Shown: positions 33,642 to 42,325 of the stretch, in pieces
How positions within the stretch are numbered: the first letter of the stretch is position 1
Layout: each line of letters begins with the position of its first letter
Assembly (NCBI GenBank): GCA_025370075.1
Contig: CP073016.1
Coordinates: 4,588,001 to 4,652,000, forward strand
Source: Chryseotalea sp. WA131a
Lineage (GTDB): Bacteria > Bacteroidota > Bacteroidia > Cytophagales > Cyclobacteriaceae
Reading direction: 5' to 3'
DNA length: 64,000 bases
Notes under the pieces: generated by a model
Database searches by the model: none
The model's input: only the letters and a program-made list of their open reading frames with translations
Told to the model about the DNA's origin: nothing
Made by a program: the position numbers and the translations under genes

Positions 33642-35009
33642 ATGAAAAGACTTATTAAAATTTCCCTGGTGTCGACTTTGGCAATTATACTTTCAAATTG
33701 CTCAGTAGTAGAAGATCAGAATCCCCAGAATTTTCTTCCCTCTAACACCGCATTTTCAAATGCAGCCGGGGCGAGAGCCGCATTAACTGGTGCTTATGAT
33801 GCAATACAATCAACCAACTACTATGGTCGGTTGTATTTGATTTTTCCTGATTTGCATGGAACAACCAATTTACGTTGGACGGGAACCTTCGCCACTTGGG
33901 CGGCCATTGGCAATAGGGGCATATTGGCAGATAATACTGACGTTACTGCGATGTGGCTGCAAATTTATCAAGCAATTAATAGAGCTAATCAAATTATTGA
34001 TAAAGTTCCCGCAATTACAGATCCTGCTTTAACTGATAAAAATGGCATTTTAGGTGAAGCCTACTTCTTGAGAGCATTCCACTACTTTAACTTAGTTCGT
34101 TACTGGGGAGGAGTACCTTTGAAGCTTACACCTACAGATGAAGCAAACATTTCAGCTTTACAATTGCCAAGAAGTAGCATAACAGAAGTATATGCACAAA
34201 TCTTAGCCGATTTAGGTCAAGCTATCACCTTAGGCTCTGCTGCCACAAATAGATTTAGGGCGCGTGCTAATGCCTTTAGGGCTCTTAAGGCTAGAGTTCA
34301 CCTCTATAGATCGTCTCCTGGCATTGCTTTGGCAAACGAGTGGGATTTAGCAATCTCAGAGGCTACAGATGCTGGAGCCACTTTACCTGTGCCTGCTACC
34401 TCATTGGTAACTCCTTTTTCGGCCTTGTTCTCTGTTAAGAATACAGTTGAGTCAATCTGGGAGATTCCATTTGATCCAGTGGATAATAACTCAATTGCTT
34501 TTCACTTATTGCCAGCTGCAAACGGTGGACGCAATGAGGCTAGGCCCACAACCGGTCTTCAAGGAATCTATGCAACAAATGACACTAGGCGTATAACCAC
34601 AGGTTCGGTCGATGCAAGTTTGAAATACTTCAGACCTCAAACCAATGATGACAATGTTATTGTCTTCAGAAATGCTGAGATGTATTTGATCAGAGCAGAA
34701 GCAATGGTCGAAAGAAATACGGGCACAGATTTAGCTGACGCGGTCACTATTGTTAATGCATTACGCACACGTGCCACTCTTCCAGCTTATTCAGGGACGG
34801 TAAATCAGGCATCACTTAGAGATGAAGTATTTAATCAACGTAGAGCAGAACTAGCTCTTGAAGGTCATTACTTTTTTGATATTGTGAGGACGAACCGAGT
34901 TGCTGGTATATTGACAAGTCCAGTTTGGGATCCTAATCAAGCTGTATTGCCAATACCTCAAAGGGAGATTTTTGCGAGCCCAGGTTTAGTTCAAAACCCC
35001 GGGTATTGA
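33642..35009 (+). CDS. SusD/RagB-type outer-membrane lipoprotein
   Basis: The 455-aa substrate-binding partner of the SusC-like transporter sits on the outer face of the outer membrane. The signal ends in ILSNC (Cys20, lipidated). Family motifs are seen: RANQIIDKVPAI, GEAYFLRAFHYFNLVRYWGG, and the C-terminal DEVFNQRRAELALEGHYFFD and ILPIPQREIF-type end (AVLPIPQREIFASPGLVQNP). It starts 11 bp after susC, so the two form one operon. A strong terminator hairpin follows 23 bp after the stop. Confidence 0.95.
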   Translation: MKRLIKISLVSTLAIILSNCSVVEDQNPQNFLPSNTAFSNAAGARAALTGAYDAIQSTNYYGRLYLIFPDLHGTTNLRWTGTFATWAAIGNRGILADNTDVTAMWLQIYQAINRANQIIDKVPAITDPALTDKNGILGEAYFLRAFHYFNLVRYWGGVPLKLTPTDEANISALQLPRSSITEVYAQILADLGQAITLGSAATNRFRARANAFRALKARVHLYRSSPGIALANEWDLAISEATDAGATLPVPATSLVTPFSALFSVKNTVESIWEIPFDPVDNNSIAFHLLPAANGGRNEARPTTGLQGIYATNDTRRITTGSVDASLKYFRPQTNDDNVIVFRNAEMYLIRAEAMVERNTGTDLADAVTIVNALRTRATLPAYSGTVNQASLRDEVFNQRRAELALEGHYFFDIVRTNRVAGILTSPVWDPNQAVLPIPQREIFASPGLVQNPGY

Positions 35010-35031
35010 TGTGTTAATTTGTTTTTAGAAA

Positions 35032-35064
35032 AAAAGAGGTTGGTAAAATCCAACCTCTTTTCTT
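35032..35064 (+). terminator. Rho-independent terminator after susD
   Basis: A perfect 12-bp stem AAAAGAGGTTGG (35032-35043) and CCAACCTCTTTT (35050-35061) with loop TAAAAT, followed by further T residues. It ends the susC-susD transcript. Confidence 0.88.
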
Positions 35065-35075
35065 TACTTTGAATT

Positions 35076-35780
35076 ATGAAACCTCAACTCTTCTTATTGC
35101 TTTTATTGATTGGTAAAACTGTTTTTGGGCAGGGTGTGGAGTCACAAACCAATATTAACCAATTAGGTGCAACTAATGACCCGACCCAAATGGTTCGGCA
35201 ATTCGATAATCGTTATCAAGGGATAAAAGGAAGCCCGTTGTTTTGGGATGGGTATGTTTCTGGTGTTTTAAAGTTTAAAGATGGAAGGATTTACAGAGTA
35301 AAGTCTTTGAACTATGATTTAGTGGATGATTCATTTATCTATAAACTGGAATCTGACAATCGGGTGTTGGTATTAAAGAATGCGGAAACTTTTAAAGCTG
35401 ATTCTTCATTATGCCCAGAGGATTTTTGTTTTTTCAAAAGATTCGATTTCTCAAATTCAGAAGCACCTTCAGGATATTTTGCAGTATTGGCAGAAGGGCG
35501 AAATTTTTTTTTGTGTAAAATTTCTAAAACCATACTTAAGGCTGATTTTAAGGGGGCATATAGCGCTAATCAGAATATGGATAGATTTATTGAGGAGAGG
35601 CGATTTTATATTGTAGACCCTGATGGAAAAATTTCTTTATTTAAAAATTCACAGAAATCCGTTACCGAACTTTTTCCATTGAATAAGAATCTGATAAAGG
35701 ATTTGATTTCAAAGAATAACTATAAGCTAAAGAATCCAAGAGATTTAATAAGTCTTTTAGAATCAATAAAAAATCTTTAG
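35076..35780 (+). CDS. Secreted hypothetical protein
   Basis: The 234-aa product has a clear signal peptide (MKPQLFLLLLLIGKTVFGQ). The mature protein alternates aromatic and charged residues (SPLFWDGYVSGVLKFKDGRI, RVKSLNYDLVDDSFIYKLES), as in many beta-rich periplasmic or cell-surface proteins. No domain is recognised. It follows the susD terminator, so it is separately transcribed. It has no enzyme signature that would indicate the SusCD substrate. Confidence 0.6.
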   Translation: MKPQLFLLLLLIGKTVFGQGVESQTNINQLGATNDPTQMVRQFDNRYQGIKGSPLFWDGYVSGVLKFKDGRIYRVKSLNYDLVDDSFIYKLESDNRVLVLKNAETFKADSSLCPEDFCFFKRFDFSNSEAPSGYFAVLAEGRNFFLCKISKTILKADFKGAYSANQNMDRFIEERRFYIVDPDGKISLFKNSQKSVTELFPLNKNLIKDLISKNNYKLKNPRDLISLLESIKNL

Positions 35781-35802
35781 TAACTAATAGAGATATAGGT
35801 GT

Positions 35803-37059
35803 TTAATCCCCTATCCCCTGATAAACCATTACCTTAAACTTATCCCCAATATTCCAAACAGGCGAAGCATACATATTAGTAAAAATCAGCCCCACTAATT
35901 TTTCCTTTGGGTCGGCCCAATAGTGCGTGTTGAATGCGCCTCCCCACGAGAACGAACCGAGAGATACAATACTTTGGTAGTCGTTTTTATCGGTTTCCAA
36001 TCCAAACCCTAACCCAAATTGATTTGTCAAGGGTGGTTGTATTTGATTAGTCAACATCAACTCTACTGTTTTGCGGCTCAATAAACGCACACCATTATAT
36101 TCGCCCTTATTTAAAAATAGCTGAAGGAACTTGGCATAGTCTTCTGTGGTAGAACTTAACCCCGCACCTCCAGAAAAATAACGACCTTCTAATTTTGGGT
36201 ATTGGGGATCTGAGCCATCGTAGGTGGGTTCAATCATTTTAGATAGGGCACCTTTTTTGGTTTGATAAAGATAAACGAGCCGATTGTGTTTTTCCTTTGG
36301 TAAATAAAAATAGGTATCGTTCATACCCAGCGGTTGAAATATTCTGGTTTTGAAAAACTGATCAAGTGATTGGCCTGATAAAACTTCAACCAAATAGCCA
36401 AGTACATCCGTATTTAAGCCATAGGTATATTGTTCGCCCGGATGGTGTTTCAGAGGAAGCCCTCCTAAAACTTTCACCTTGTCGGCCAGCAACATGTTGC
36501 TCGAACCAATACCGCTGGGAATTTTTGCTTTTGCATAAATCGCTTTGAACTCTTGGCTTCCAATGCTTGCATAATCGATGCCTGAAGTATGCGTAAGCAA
36601 TTGGCGTATGGTAATCTCACCTTTTGCAGGAACAGTACTGTAAGTGGTATCTGACCAATTGAGATTGCTCAATACTTTTGGGTTTTTGAATTCAGGAACG
36701 TAACGCGAGAGCGGGTCGTCCAATAAAAATTTACCTTCTTCAAAAAGCATCATCACGGCCAGGCTGGTGATGGCTTTTGTCTGAGAGGCTATTCTAAAGA
36801 TATCATCTTTTTTAAGCGAAACCTTATTTTCAATGTCGCTGTAGCCGTAGGCTTTGTGAAAAACAATTTTTCCGTTGCGTGCAATAAACACAACAGCTCC
36901 TGGTATTTGTCCTTTGATGATATGTTCGTTTATCAAATTGTCAATACGTTGAAGCCGCTCGGGAGACATGCTATTTTCTTTTGGAGAGCCAACAGTTAAT
37001 GTTTGGCTTTTGCCAATGAATGAGATGAGTAATGTTGAAATTAATAGATAGTTCTTCAT
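35803..37059 (-). CDS. Serine hydrolase, beta-lactamase class C / EstB family
   Basis: The 418-aa exported hydrolase has a signal peptide (LLISTLLISFIGKSQT), then the Ser-x-x-Lys motif ASQTKAITS (Ser92), the Tyr-x-Asn motif in YGLNTDVLGYL, and FSWGGAFNTHYWADP near the C-terminus as the KTG-like region. This fold covers esterases, D-aminopeptidases and non-penicillin lactamases. It is usually not a resistance enzyme in this setting. A second relative is at 62.7 kb but shares only the fold. The preceding gap carries a low-complexity 'CCTAATGCCCAATCCC' tract. Confidence 0.85.
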   Translation of the reverse strand: MKNYLLISTLLISFIGKSQTLTVGSPKENSMSPERLQRIDNLINEHIIKGQIPGAVVFIARNGKIVFHKAYGYSDIENKVSLKKDDIFRIASQTKAITSLAVMMLFEEGKFLLDDPLSRYVPEFKNPKVLSNLNWSDTTYSTVPAKGEITIRQLLTHTSGIDYASIGSQEFKAIYAKAKIPSGIGSSNMLLADKVKVLGGLPLKHHPGEQYTYGLNTDVLGYLVEVLSGQSLDQFFKTRIFQPLGMNDTYFYLPKEKHNRLVYLYQTKKGALSKMIEPTYDGSDPQYPKLEGRYFSGGAGLSSTTEDYAKFLQLFLNKGEYNGVRLLSRKTVELMLTNQIQPPLTNQFGLGFGLETDKNDYQSIVSLGSFSWGGAFNTHYWADPKEKLVGLIFTNMYASPVWNIGDKFKVMVYQGIGD

Positions 37060-37078
37060 AGTCTTTTGTTTTCAACGC

Positions 37079-37119
37079 TTAATTCCTAATGCCCAATCCC
37101 TAATTCCCAAGTTCTAAAT
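37079..37119. repeat. Intergenic word-repeat tract (CCTAAT/CCCAAT type)
   Basis: A run of degenerate short words TTCCTAATGCCC, AATCCCTAATTCCC, AAGTTCTAAATTC fills the gap between the serine hydrolase and the SDR gene. It resembles the other intergenic word-tracts in this window. No coding or terminator structure is evident. Confidence 0.55.
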
Positions 37120-37866
37120 TCAAAGTCCCTTTACACTCAATCCTCCATCTACCATTATGTTTTGCCCCGTAATGTAACTGGCTTTATCCATAGCCAAGTA
37201 GGTAACCAAGTTGGCCACTTCTTCAGGCTTACCTACGCGATTAAGCGGAGTGCGTTCTAAAATTTTCTTCAATCGTTCTGGCTGCGCCAATACCGCTTCG
37301 GTCAAAGGTGTTTCAATATACCAAGGCGAAACGCAATTAACACGAATGTTATCAATAGCCCATTCGGCTGCCAGGTGTTTGGTCAATTGAATAATGGCCG
37401 CTTTGGTCATGCCATACGGTGGGCCAGTTTGTACATCGAAACTCCCGGCAACGGAAGCGATATTGATGACACTTGCGTCATTTGATTTTTTTAGCAAAGC
37501 ATGGGAGAGGCGTGAAATTTCTACCATGCTGAACAAATTTACTTCAAAAAGTTTACGGTACTCTTCTTCTGTGTATTCGACAAATTTCTTGCGAATATTG
37601 GTACCAACATTATTTACAAGAACATCTAACTTGCCCCAGTTTAATGTTACCCTATCAATTAAAGATTTTCGGAAAGTGGCATCCGTAACATCGCCATCCA
37701 TGGTAAAAAGATTGGCGGAGTTTTTAACTTTTCCTTTAATGCTTTCGGTCGTTCGTGCAACCACCAATACTTCTGCGCCTAGCTCTAAAAATTCTTTTGC
37801 GATGGCGAGGCCAATGCCTTTGGTGCCCCCCGTTACCAATGCTTTTTTTCCTTGTAGGTTCCACAT
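37120..37866 (-). CDS. Short-chain dehydrogenase/reductase (SDR), tropinone-reductase-like
   Basis: The 248-aa NAD(P)-dependent oxidoreductase has the cofactor motif TGGTKGIGLA near residue 14, LVNNVGTNIR, catalytic Ser/Tyr/Lys in NIASVAGSFDVQTGPPYGMT and TKAA (Y-x-x-x-K), and GQNIMVDGGLSVKG at the C-terminus. The NNVGTN variant is characteristic of tropinone-reductase-like SDRs in Bacteroidota; tropinone itself is not implied. The substrate is unknown, and neighbours do not help. It is full length. Confidence 0.92.
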   Translation of the reverse strand: MWNLQGKKALVTGGTKGIGLAIAKEFLELGAEVLVVARTTESIKGKVKNSANLFTMDGDVTDATFRKSLIDRVTLNWGKLDVLVNNVGTNIRKKFVEYTEEEYRKLFEVNLFSMVEISRLSHALLKKSNDASVINIASVAGSFDVQTGPPYGMTKAAIIQLTKHLAAEWAIDNIRVNCVSPWYIETPLTEAVLAQPERLKKILERTPLNRVGKPEEVANLVTYLAMDKASYITGQNIMVDGGLSVKGL

Positions 37867-37879
37867 ATCATTCCACTAA

Positions 37880-38419
37880 CTAAATTTTTATTCTTCCCCA
37901 GTTTTCCCCTGTTTTTATCCGGTGTACTTGCATGTCGCTGACGCCAAATTTTAGGGCGATTTGCTTAAGTGTTGTTTTGCCCAGGCTTAGTTTTTGTTTG
38001 ATGGTGAGTACTTGCTTCTCGGTCAGTTTGGCGTTGGCCTTCGCATAGTTAGGATTGCTTCGGTGGTGAATGGCTCTTTCTTGGAGTGTAGCCCATTTCA
38101 AATTTTTATAATAATTGTCGTTCCTTTTGTAATTCAAATGGATGACAAATTTATGTTGCTTACTAGGTTTTTTTAAAAAATGGATAGCCACCAATCGATG
38201 GATCAGAAAGCTTTTGGTGATTGGCTTACTTCGAAAAGAAATCCCAGGATAATTAGAGATGACACCGGGCTTTAAAAAATGTCCGCGGGTAGGTTTGTCT
38301 ATGAAACTGATTATCCGACCATGATTGGTTACGGCATATCGATTTCCTTTAGCGGACTTCTTAAAGGGTAGAACGGCTACCTTTTCGTTTGGATAGAGTT
38401 TGATTTCTTTTGCGCTCAT
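37880..38419 (-). CDS. NUMOD4 / HNH endonuclease-like protein with C-terminal helix-turn-helix
   Basis: The 179-aa product starts at ATG 38419 (a longer frame from 38554 overlaps the upstream gene). The N-terminal NUMOD4-like segment is GNRYAVTNHGRIISF. An HNH_3 domain follows (FLIHRLVAIHFLKKPSKQHK, FVIHLNYKRNDNYYKNLKWA), keeping the His and Asn positions. A C-terminal HTH (TTLKQIALKFGVSDMQVHRI) probably guides DNA binding. Such proteins are often found as free-standing homing-type or phage-like nucleases. It follows a zinc-ribbon gene by 4 bp, suggesting a two-gene unit. Confidence 0.82.
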   Translation of the reverse strand: MSAKEIKLYPNEKVAVLPFKKSAKGNRYAVTNHGRIISFIDKPTRGHFLKPGVISNYPGISFRSKPITKSFLIHRLVAIHFLKKPSKQHKFVIHLNYKRNDNYYKNLKWATLQERAIHHRSNPNYAKANAKLTEKQVLTIKQKLSLGKTTLKQIALKFGVSDMQVHRIKTGENWGRIKI

Positions 38420-38423
38420 AATA

Positions 38424-38792
38424 TTAAAAATTTTCTTTTCGTTCGACCAACAAGTACCAATTGTTTTCAATGGGCAAATAACCTTGTTCGTAGCAATAAT
38501 AGTAAATAGTACCCTCTTTTGTTTTATAAATGTTGGTAAAATAGTTAAAGTCAAATCCTTTTTGAGTCAGTTTCTCGCGGCTCATCTTCGTTTTACCGCT
38601 AGGGTTTGCTTCCATCAATATGCGTCTGTTTTTGCGTAAAACGTTATTCACATTACGGATGTAGTTTGTTTCATCACTGTTCAGTTTGTTATTGTAAGAC
38701 ACCCGGCATTGATCTGAACAAAATTTTTTATCGGCTCGGCCTTTTATTTTTTCACCACACACCAGGCAGGCTTTTTCATCGATTTTGGTCAT
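38424..38792 (-). CDS. Zinc-ribbon DNA-binding-like protein
   Basis: The 122-aa product begins with a zinc ribbon CLVCGEKIKGRADKKFCSDQ followed by C-R-V-S-Y, giving CxxC...CxxxC spacing as in the DUF2116/zinc-ribbon group. A charged helix (NNVLRKNRRILMEAN) and a beta-rich C-terminus (TIYYYCYEQGYLPIENNWYL) follow. Zinc-ribbon proteins of this size are common in Bacteroidota, with unknown roles. It is immediately upstream of the HNH gene. Confidence 0.78.
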   Translation of the reverse strand: MTKIDEKACLVCGEKIKGRADKKFCSDQCRVSYNNKLNSDETNYIRNVNNVLRKNRRILMEANPSGKTKMSREKLTQKGFDFNYFTNIYKTKEGTIYYYCYEQGYLPIENNWYLLVERKENF

Positions 38793-38977
38793 AAAAGGGC
38801 ATTTTAAGTAATACAGGCATTCGTTTTTAAACGTTTACAAACGAATATAACCGAAAGTAATTGAATAACAAACGACTTTGATTTTGGCCACCCTCCACTT
38901 TTGCATCGTCAATCGCTGAACAACTCAGCCGAGGACAAAAACAAAAAACACTTTTAACCATTTAAATTTTAACCATT

Positions 38978-39316
38978 ATGAAAAGTTTAAGAAACAGCGT
39001 GCAGTTAATCGGCAACTTGGGCAAAGACCCGGAAGTGAAAGAGTTCAGCGGAAGCAAGAAGGCTTCCTTCACGATCGCTACCAGCGACAGTTACAAAAAT
39101 GCCAAGGGCGAAAAGATTGAAGATACTCAGTGGCACAACATAGTGATTTGGGGCAAATTGGCCGATGTAGCGGGCAAGTATTTAAAAAAGGGCTCTGAAG
39201 TGTGCGTGGAAGGCAAGCTGGTTCATCGCAACTACGAAACAGACAAGGGTGAGAAACGCTACATTACTGAAATCAATGTAAATGACTTGGTGATGCTGGG
39301 GGGGAAGGGGAAATAA
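38978..39316 (+). CDS. ssb: Single-stranded DNA-binding protein (short form)
   Basis: The 112-aa OB-fold protein has the SSB core: SVQLIGNLGKDPEVKEFSG, FTIATSDSYKNAKGEKIEDT, WHNIVIWGKLADVAGKYLKK, VEGKLVHRNYETDKGEKRYI. It ends in VMLGGKGK and lacks the acidic C-terminal tip (usually D-D-x-P-F) through which SSB recruits replication and repair partners. It may be a secondary SSB paralogue rather than the main replicative one. A terminator hairpin follows. Confidence 0.93.
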   Translation: MKSLRNSVQLIGNLGKDPEVKEFSGSKKASFTIATSDSYKNAKGEKIEDTQWHNIVIWGKLADVAGKYLKKGSEVCVEGKLVHRNYETDKGEKRYITEINVNDLVMLGGKGK

Positions 39317-39339
39317 CCATTCTTCATATCTTTGTTTTG

Positions 39340-39367
39340 AAGGCCATCAATTTCGATGGCCTTTTTT
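39340..39367 (+). terminator. Rho-independent terminator after ssb
   Basis: Perfect 9-bp stem AAGGCCATC / GATGGCCTT with loop AATTTC, followed by a T-run (39340-39367). Confidence 0.9.
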
Positions 39368-39378
39368 GGATCACATTC

Positions 39379-39577
39379 AAAAGTTGGGGAGTAAAGGCAC
39401 TAACAAGCTTTTATAAAAATGGGTTGATATTGAAATGTGGATAACTCCACAGATTGGTTTTTGGCTCTTTCAAAGGTTTGACTGTGTGGGAGTTACCCAC
39501 ATTCCAACATCACTATTATTACAATTGGATTTTTAAATGTTTAGATATGGTTTGATAAGACTTACTCCCCAACTTTT
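39379..39577. repeat. Nested inverted repeat with inner compensating hairpins
   Basis: The outer arms are a perfect 16-bp inverted repeat AAAAGTTGGGGAGTAA (39379-39394) and TTACTCCCCAACTTTT (39562-39577). Inside are two smaller hairpins: TGTGGA-TAAC-TCCACA (39436-39451) and TGTGGG-AGTTA-CCCACA (39485-39501), whose stems differ by a paired A-T to G-C change. The TGTGGATAA word equals a DnaA-box-type sequence in reverse orientation. There is no coding frame. A non-autonomous mobile element (MITE-like) or structural DNA element is the likely explanation. Confidence 0.7.
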
Positions 39578-39621
39578 AATGCTGACCCCCTTTTTTGTTT
39601 TAATTGAATAGCGTGCCGATT

Positions 39622-40170
39622 TCAATTAACCTTACTTGGCTCTGCCATCGATATATTCATCGGTATTCCTTCCTTTGCCCGATTGTGGATTTGCAGTTGC
39701 TTGGGATCGTTCAAATTCAATTTCCTAAATGCTGCCGGAGTAATCCCTGCTCGCTCGGCATAAATTTCATAATACGCAGCTTGTATTTCATCAAGTGCTG
39801 CCATAAAAGTAGCGTAGGTTGTGCCGCGATCCGTTTTTAGCGAAACCACCGCTTCTTTTGGACTATCAGATGAAGAGCGATCTTTTCCATTGTTCAAAAT
39901 AAATCTTTGAATCTCTTCCCTCACGCCATCCAAATTTTCCCGAGGCTCCTTCTCAATCAAAAATTCATTGGCTGAATTGATTTGAATGGCAAAAAGATTT
40001 CTGTCGTGTACAGGAGCCGTGATCGATTCGTTTGAAAACGCTGGCAATATCATCAAAATGCCTTGGTGGTTTTGAATTACGGTAGTAATCAAGAAAAACG
40101 TCAATAACAGAAATGCAATATCAGCCATGGAGCTGGTGCTCACTTCAGGAGACGGGCGCTTGGTATTCAT
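39622..40170 (-). CDS. ExbD/TolR-family biopolymer transport protein
   Basis: The 182-aa product has a single N-terminal TM helix in the conserved context PSPEVSTSSMADIAFLLLTF followed by FLITTVIQN, then a periplasmic domain. ExbD/TolR proteins work with an ExbB/TolQ-type proton channel to energise TonB or Tol systems. No ExbB partner is adjacent, and the ExbB-like pseudogene at 14.6-16.1 kb belongs to a shorter subfamily. The gene is divergent from the BatA-like gene, 125 bp away. Confidence 0.85.
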   Translation of the reverse strand: MNTKRPSPEVSTSSMADIAFLLLTFFLITTVIQNHQGILMILPAFSNESITAPVHDRNLFAIQINSANEFLIEKEPRENLDGVREEIQRFILNNGKDRSSSDSPKEAVVSLKTDRGTTYATFMAALDEIQAAYYEIYAERAGITPAAFRKLNLNDPKQLQIHNRAKEGIPMNISMAEPSKVN

Positions 40171-40295
40171 AGGTAATCTGGTTTGTATCGATAATCCAGA
40201 TGTGCTGGGTTAGTCACAAAAAATTTCTTGATAGGGCCACAAGCTTGTGACATTTGGCTGAAGCGAGTAGCACTTTTTATCTTAACTTTACCACA

Positions 40296-42263
40296 ATGAT
40301 TTTTCAGTACCCTTCCTTTCTGTGGGCATTAACCGCGCTGTCCATCCCCATCATCATTCATTTATTCAATTTTCGAAAAACCATAAGAGTTTATTTTTCC
40401 AATACCAGGTTTCTAAGGCAAATCAATCAAGAAAATACTCAAAAGCGAAAGCTTAAACAGTATTTGGTGCTGGCCGCTCGTTTGTTGTTTATTTTCTTTT
40501 TGGTGATGGCTTTTGCTCAACCGTTTTTAAAAGCGACTGAATCTATCTCTTCTCCTAATCTAGTATCCATTTACCTCGATAATTCATTTAGCCTTTCGGC
40601 TCCCCTCAACGATAAGACCCGCGCCCTCGATGATGCCGTTGAGCGCATTCAACAATTGATGGAAGCTTTTCCGGCCGATGCCCGTTATCAACTAATCACC
40701 AACGATTTTGCGCCTTTCTCTAATTCTCCTAAAACAAAGGCAGAGGTGCTGGACTTCCTTTCGCAAGTCCGATTTTCGGGTGTGGGCCGCTCGGCATCTG
40801 AAATTGTAAAGCGCCACAACAAAAATTCTACGCTCTTTTGGTTTTCAGATTTTCAAGCTTCCACATTAGGGGCGGCACCCAAAATTGATTCTGTCCAACA
40901 GATTCGTTTGATTCCGATCGATTACGGGAAGCCCAACAATGTGTTTGTGGATTCCATCCGATTGGAAAATCCGTTTATGATTGGTGGCGAAAAAAACTCC
41001 ATTCACATTCGGTTGCGCAACGATGGTGAAAAATTAGTGGAGGGATTGGTAGTCAAATTATCCATCAACCAAAAGCAAGTGTCGGCCACTTCCATCAACA
41101 TTGAACCACAAAGTTTTGCAGAGGTTGTTTTTGATTTGTCGGGTGCCCAGGCCGGCCGCAACCGTGCCACTATCTCCTTTAGCGATTACCCCATCAGCTT
41201 CGACAACGAATTTTATTTTACTCTTAACTATGCTGGCAAACTTAATGTAATGGAGATCAAGCAATCATCTGAGCCCACCTTCATCAGTAAAGTTTTTGCC
41301 AATCAGCATCTTTTCAATTTTTCTAGTTACGATATCAAAAATGTAAACTACAGTTTGTTTCAGCAAGCTGATCTGTTGGTCATCAATGGCATCGATCAAA
41401 TCAACCCATCGCTTGCCAGCGCATTGGCGAGCCACCGCACCTCGCATCATCTTTTGTTTGTGCCTGGCCACAAACCTGATGTAAATAGCTATCAGCGCGC
41501 TTTGAATTTGCCCGTTCAAGTAGTGCCCGATGCAAAAGAATTTATCGCACTTGAGCGGCCCGATTGGGAGAACCCCCTCTTCCAAAATATTGTGGAAGAA
41601 AAATCGGCAGCCTTGGCCATGCCTGTTGCAAAAAAAAATATCGATTGGGGGATCGAGCGCTCTGCGTTGTTAAAGCTCAAAGATGGTCGCCCTTATCTTT
41701 CGCAATTCGGCAATTTGTTTGTTCTCAGCAGCCCCCTCGATAAATCGTATACCGATTTTTATCAGCATGCGCTATTTGTTCCGTTCATGTATCGCTTGGC
41801 CGCTTCTGGCAAAAAGCAACAAGAGCCATTGTACTATTCGCTGTCGTCTTCTCAAATTGTTTTTCATGCCGATAGCCTTTCTGGCGAAGAGCCTGTAAAG
41901 TTGGTGGGCAGCCAGGAGGTGGTGCCGGCTCAGCGTAAATCCAATGGCCAAATGGTCATGGAGTTGCCCAAGTTCTCTTTGAGCCCTGGTTTTTTTGCGG
42001 TCAACCATGGATCGGATACACTCGGCTGGTTGGCCATCAACACCCATCAAGCGGAATCAATGTTAAAATGCCTTTCGGCCGCAGAGGTAAAGCAGCAGTG
42101 GGGCGGAGGCTCAAACATCAGTGCGGTAGAGACTTCGTCACCCCAAGCCTTTGGCGATCAAATCAAAGCGCGCTATCTCGGTAAGCCTTTGTGGAAATTC
42201 GCGATTGTATTGGCCTTGGCCTTTCTGTTGGCCGAAGTTCTTTTGCTAAGATTTTTAAAGTAG
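40296..42263 (+). CDS. BatA-type membrane protein
   Basis: The 655-aa product starts at ATG 40296 (MIFQYPSFLWALTALSIPII), the usual BatA N-terminus; a TTG at 40254 would extend it. The N-terminal domain has two TM helices (LFIFFLVMAFAQPFL) followed by a von Willebrand-like region (SIYLDNSFSLSAPL, LFWFSDFQAS) and a large extracytoplasmic part, ending in a C-terminal TM helix (KFAIVLALAFLLAEVLLL). The VWA metal site is not obvious. BatA-like proteins are linked to aerotolerance and MoxR-type ATPases, but none is adjacent here. Confidence 0.85.
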   Translation: MIFQYPSFLWALTALSIPIIIHLFNFRKTIRVYFSNTRFLRQINQENTQKRKLKQYLVLAARLLFIFFLVMAFAQPFLKATESISSPNLVSIYLDNSFSLSAPLNDKTRALDDAVERIQQLMEAFPADARYQLITNDFAPFSNSPKTKAEVLDFLSQVRFSGVGRSASEIVKRHNKNSTLFWFSDFQASTLGAAPKIDSVQQIRLIPIDYGKPNNVFVDSIRLENPFMIGGEKNSIHIRLRNDGEKLVEGLVVKLSINQKQVSATSINIEPQSFAEVVFDLSGAQAGRNRATISFSDYPISFDNEFYFTLNYAGKLNVMEIKQSSEPTFISKVFANQHLFNFSSYDIKNVNYSLFQQADLLVINGIDQINPSLASALASHRTSHHLLFVPGHKPDVNSYQRALNLPVQVVPDAKEFIALERPDWENPLFQNIVEEKSAALAMPVAKKNIDWGIERSALLKLKDGRPYLSQFGNLFVLSSPLDKSYTDFYQHALFVPFMYRLAASGKKQQEPLYYSLSSSQIVFHADSLSGEEPVKLVGSQEVVPAQRKSNGQMVMELPKFSLSPGFFAVNHGSDTLGWLAINTHQAESMLKCLSAAEVKQQWGGGSNISAVETSSPQAFGDQIKARYLGKPLWKFAIVLALAFLLAEVLLLRFLK

Positions 42264-42325
42264 ATTTGCCTTTCGAAATAGTGGTATAATTGGCTGTACA
42301 CTATGCCTAACTTCCAACCTAGCCT

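Noticed and set aside
30353..35780. A complete polysaccharide utilisation locus
   Set aside because: There is no glycoside hydrolase, polysaccharide lyase, sulfatase or anti-sigma regulator beside the SusC-SusD pair.
39379..39577. Replication origin
   Set aside because: Only one exact DnaA-box-like word and one near match, no dnaA or gidA nearby, and the structure is better explained as a dispersed palindromic element.
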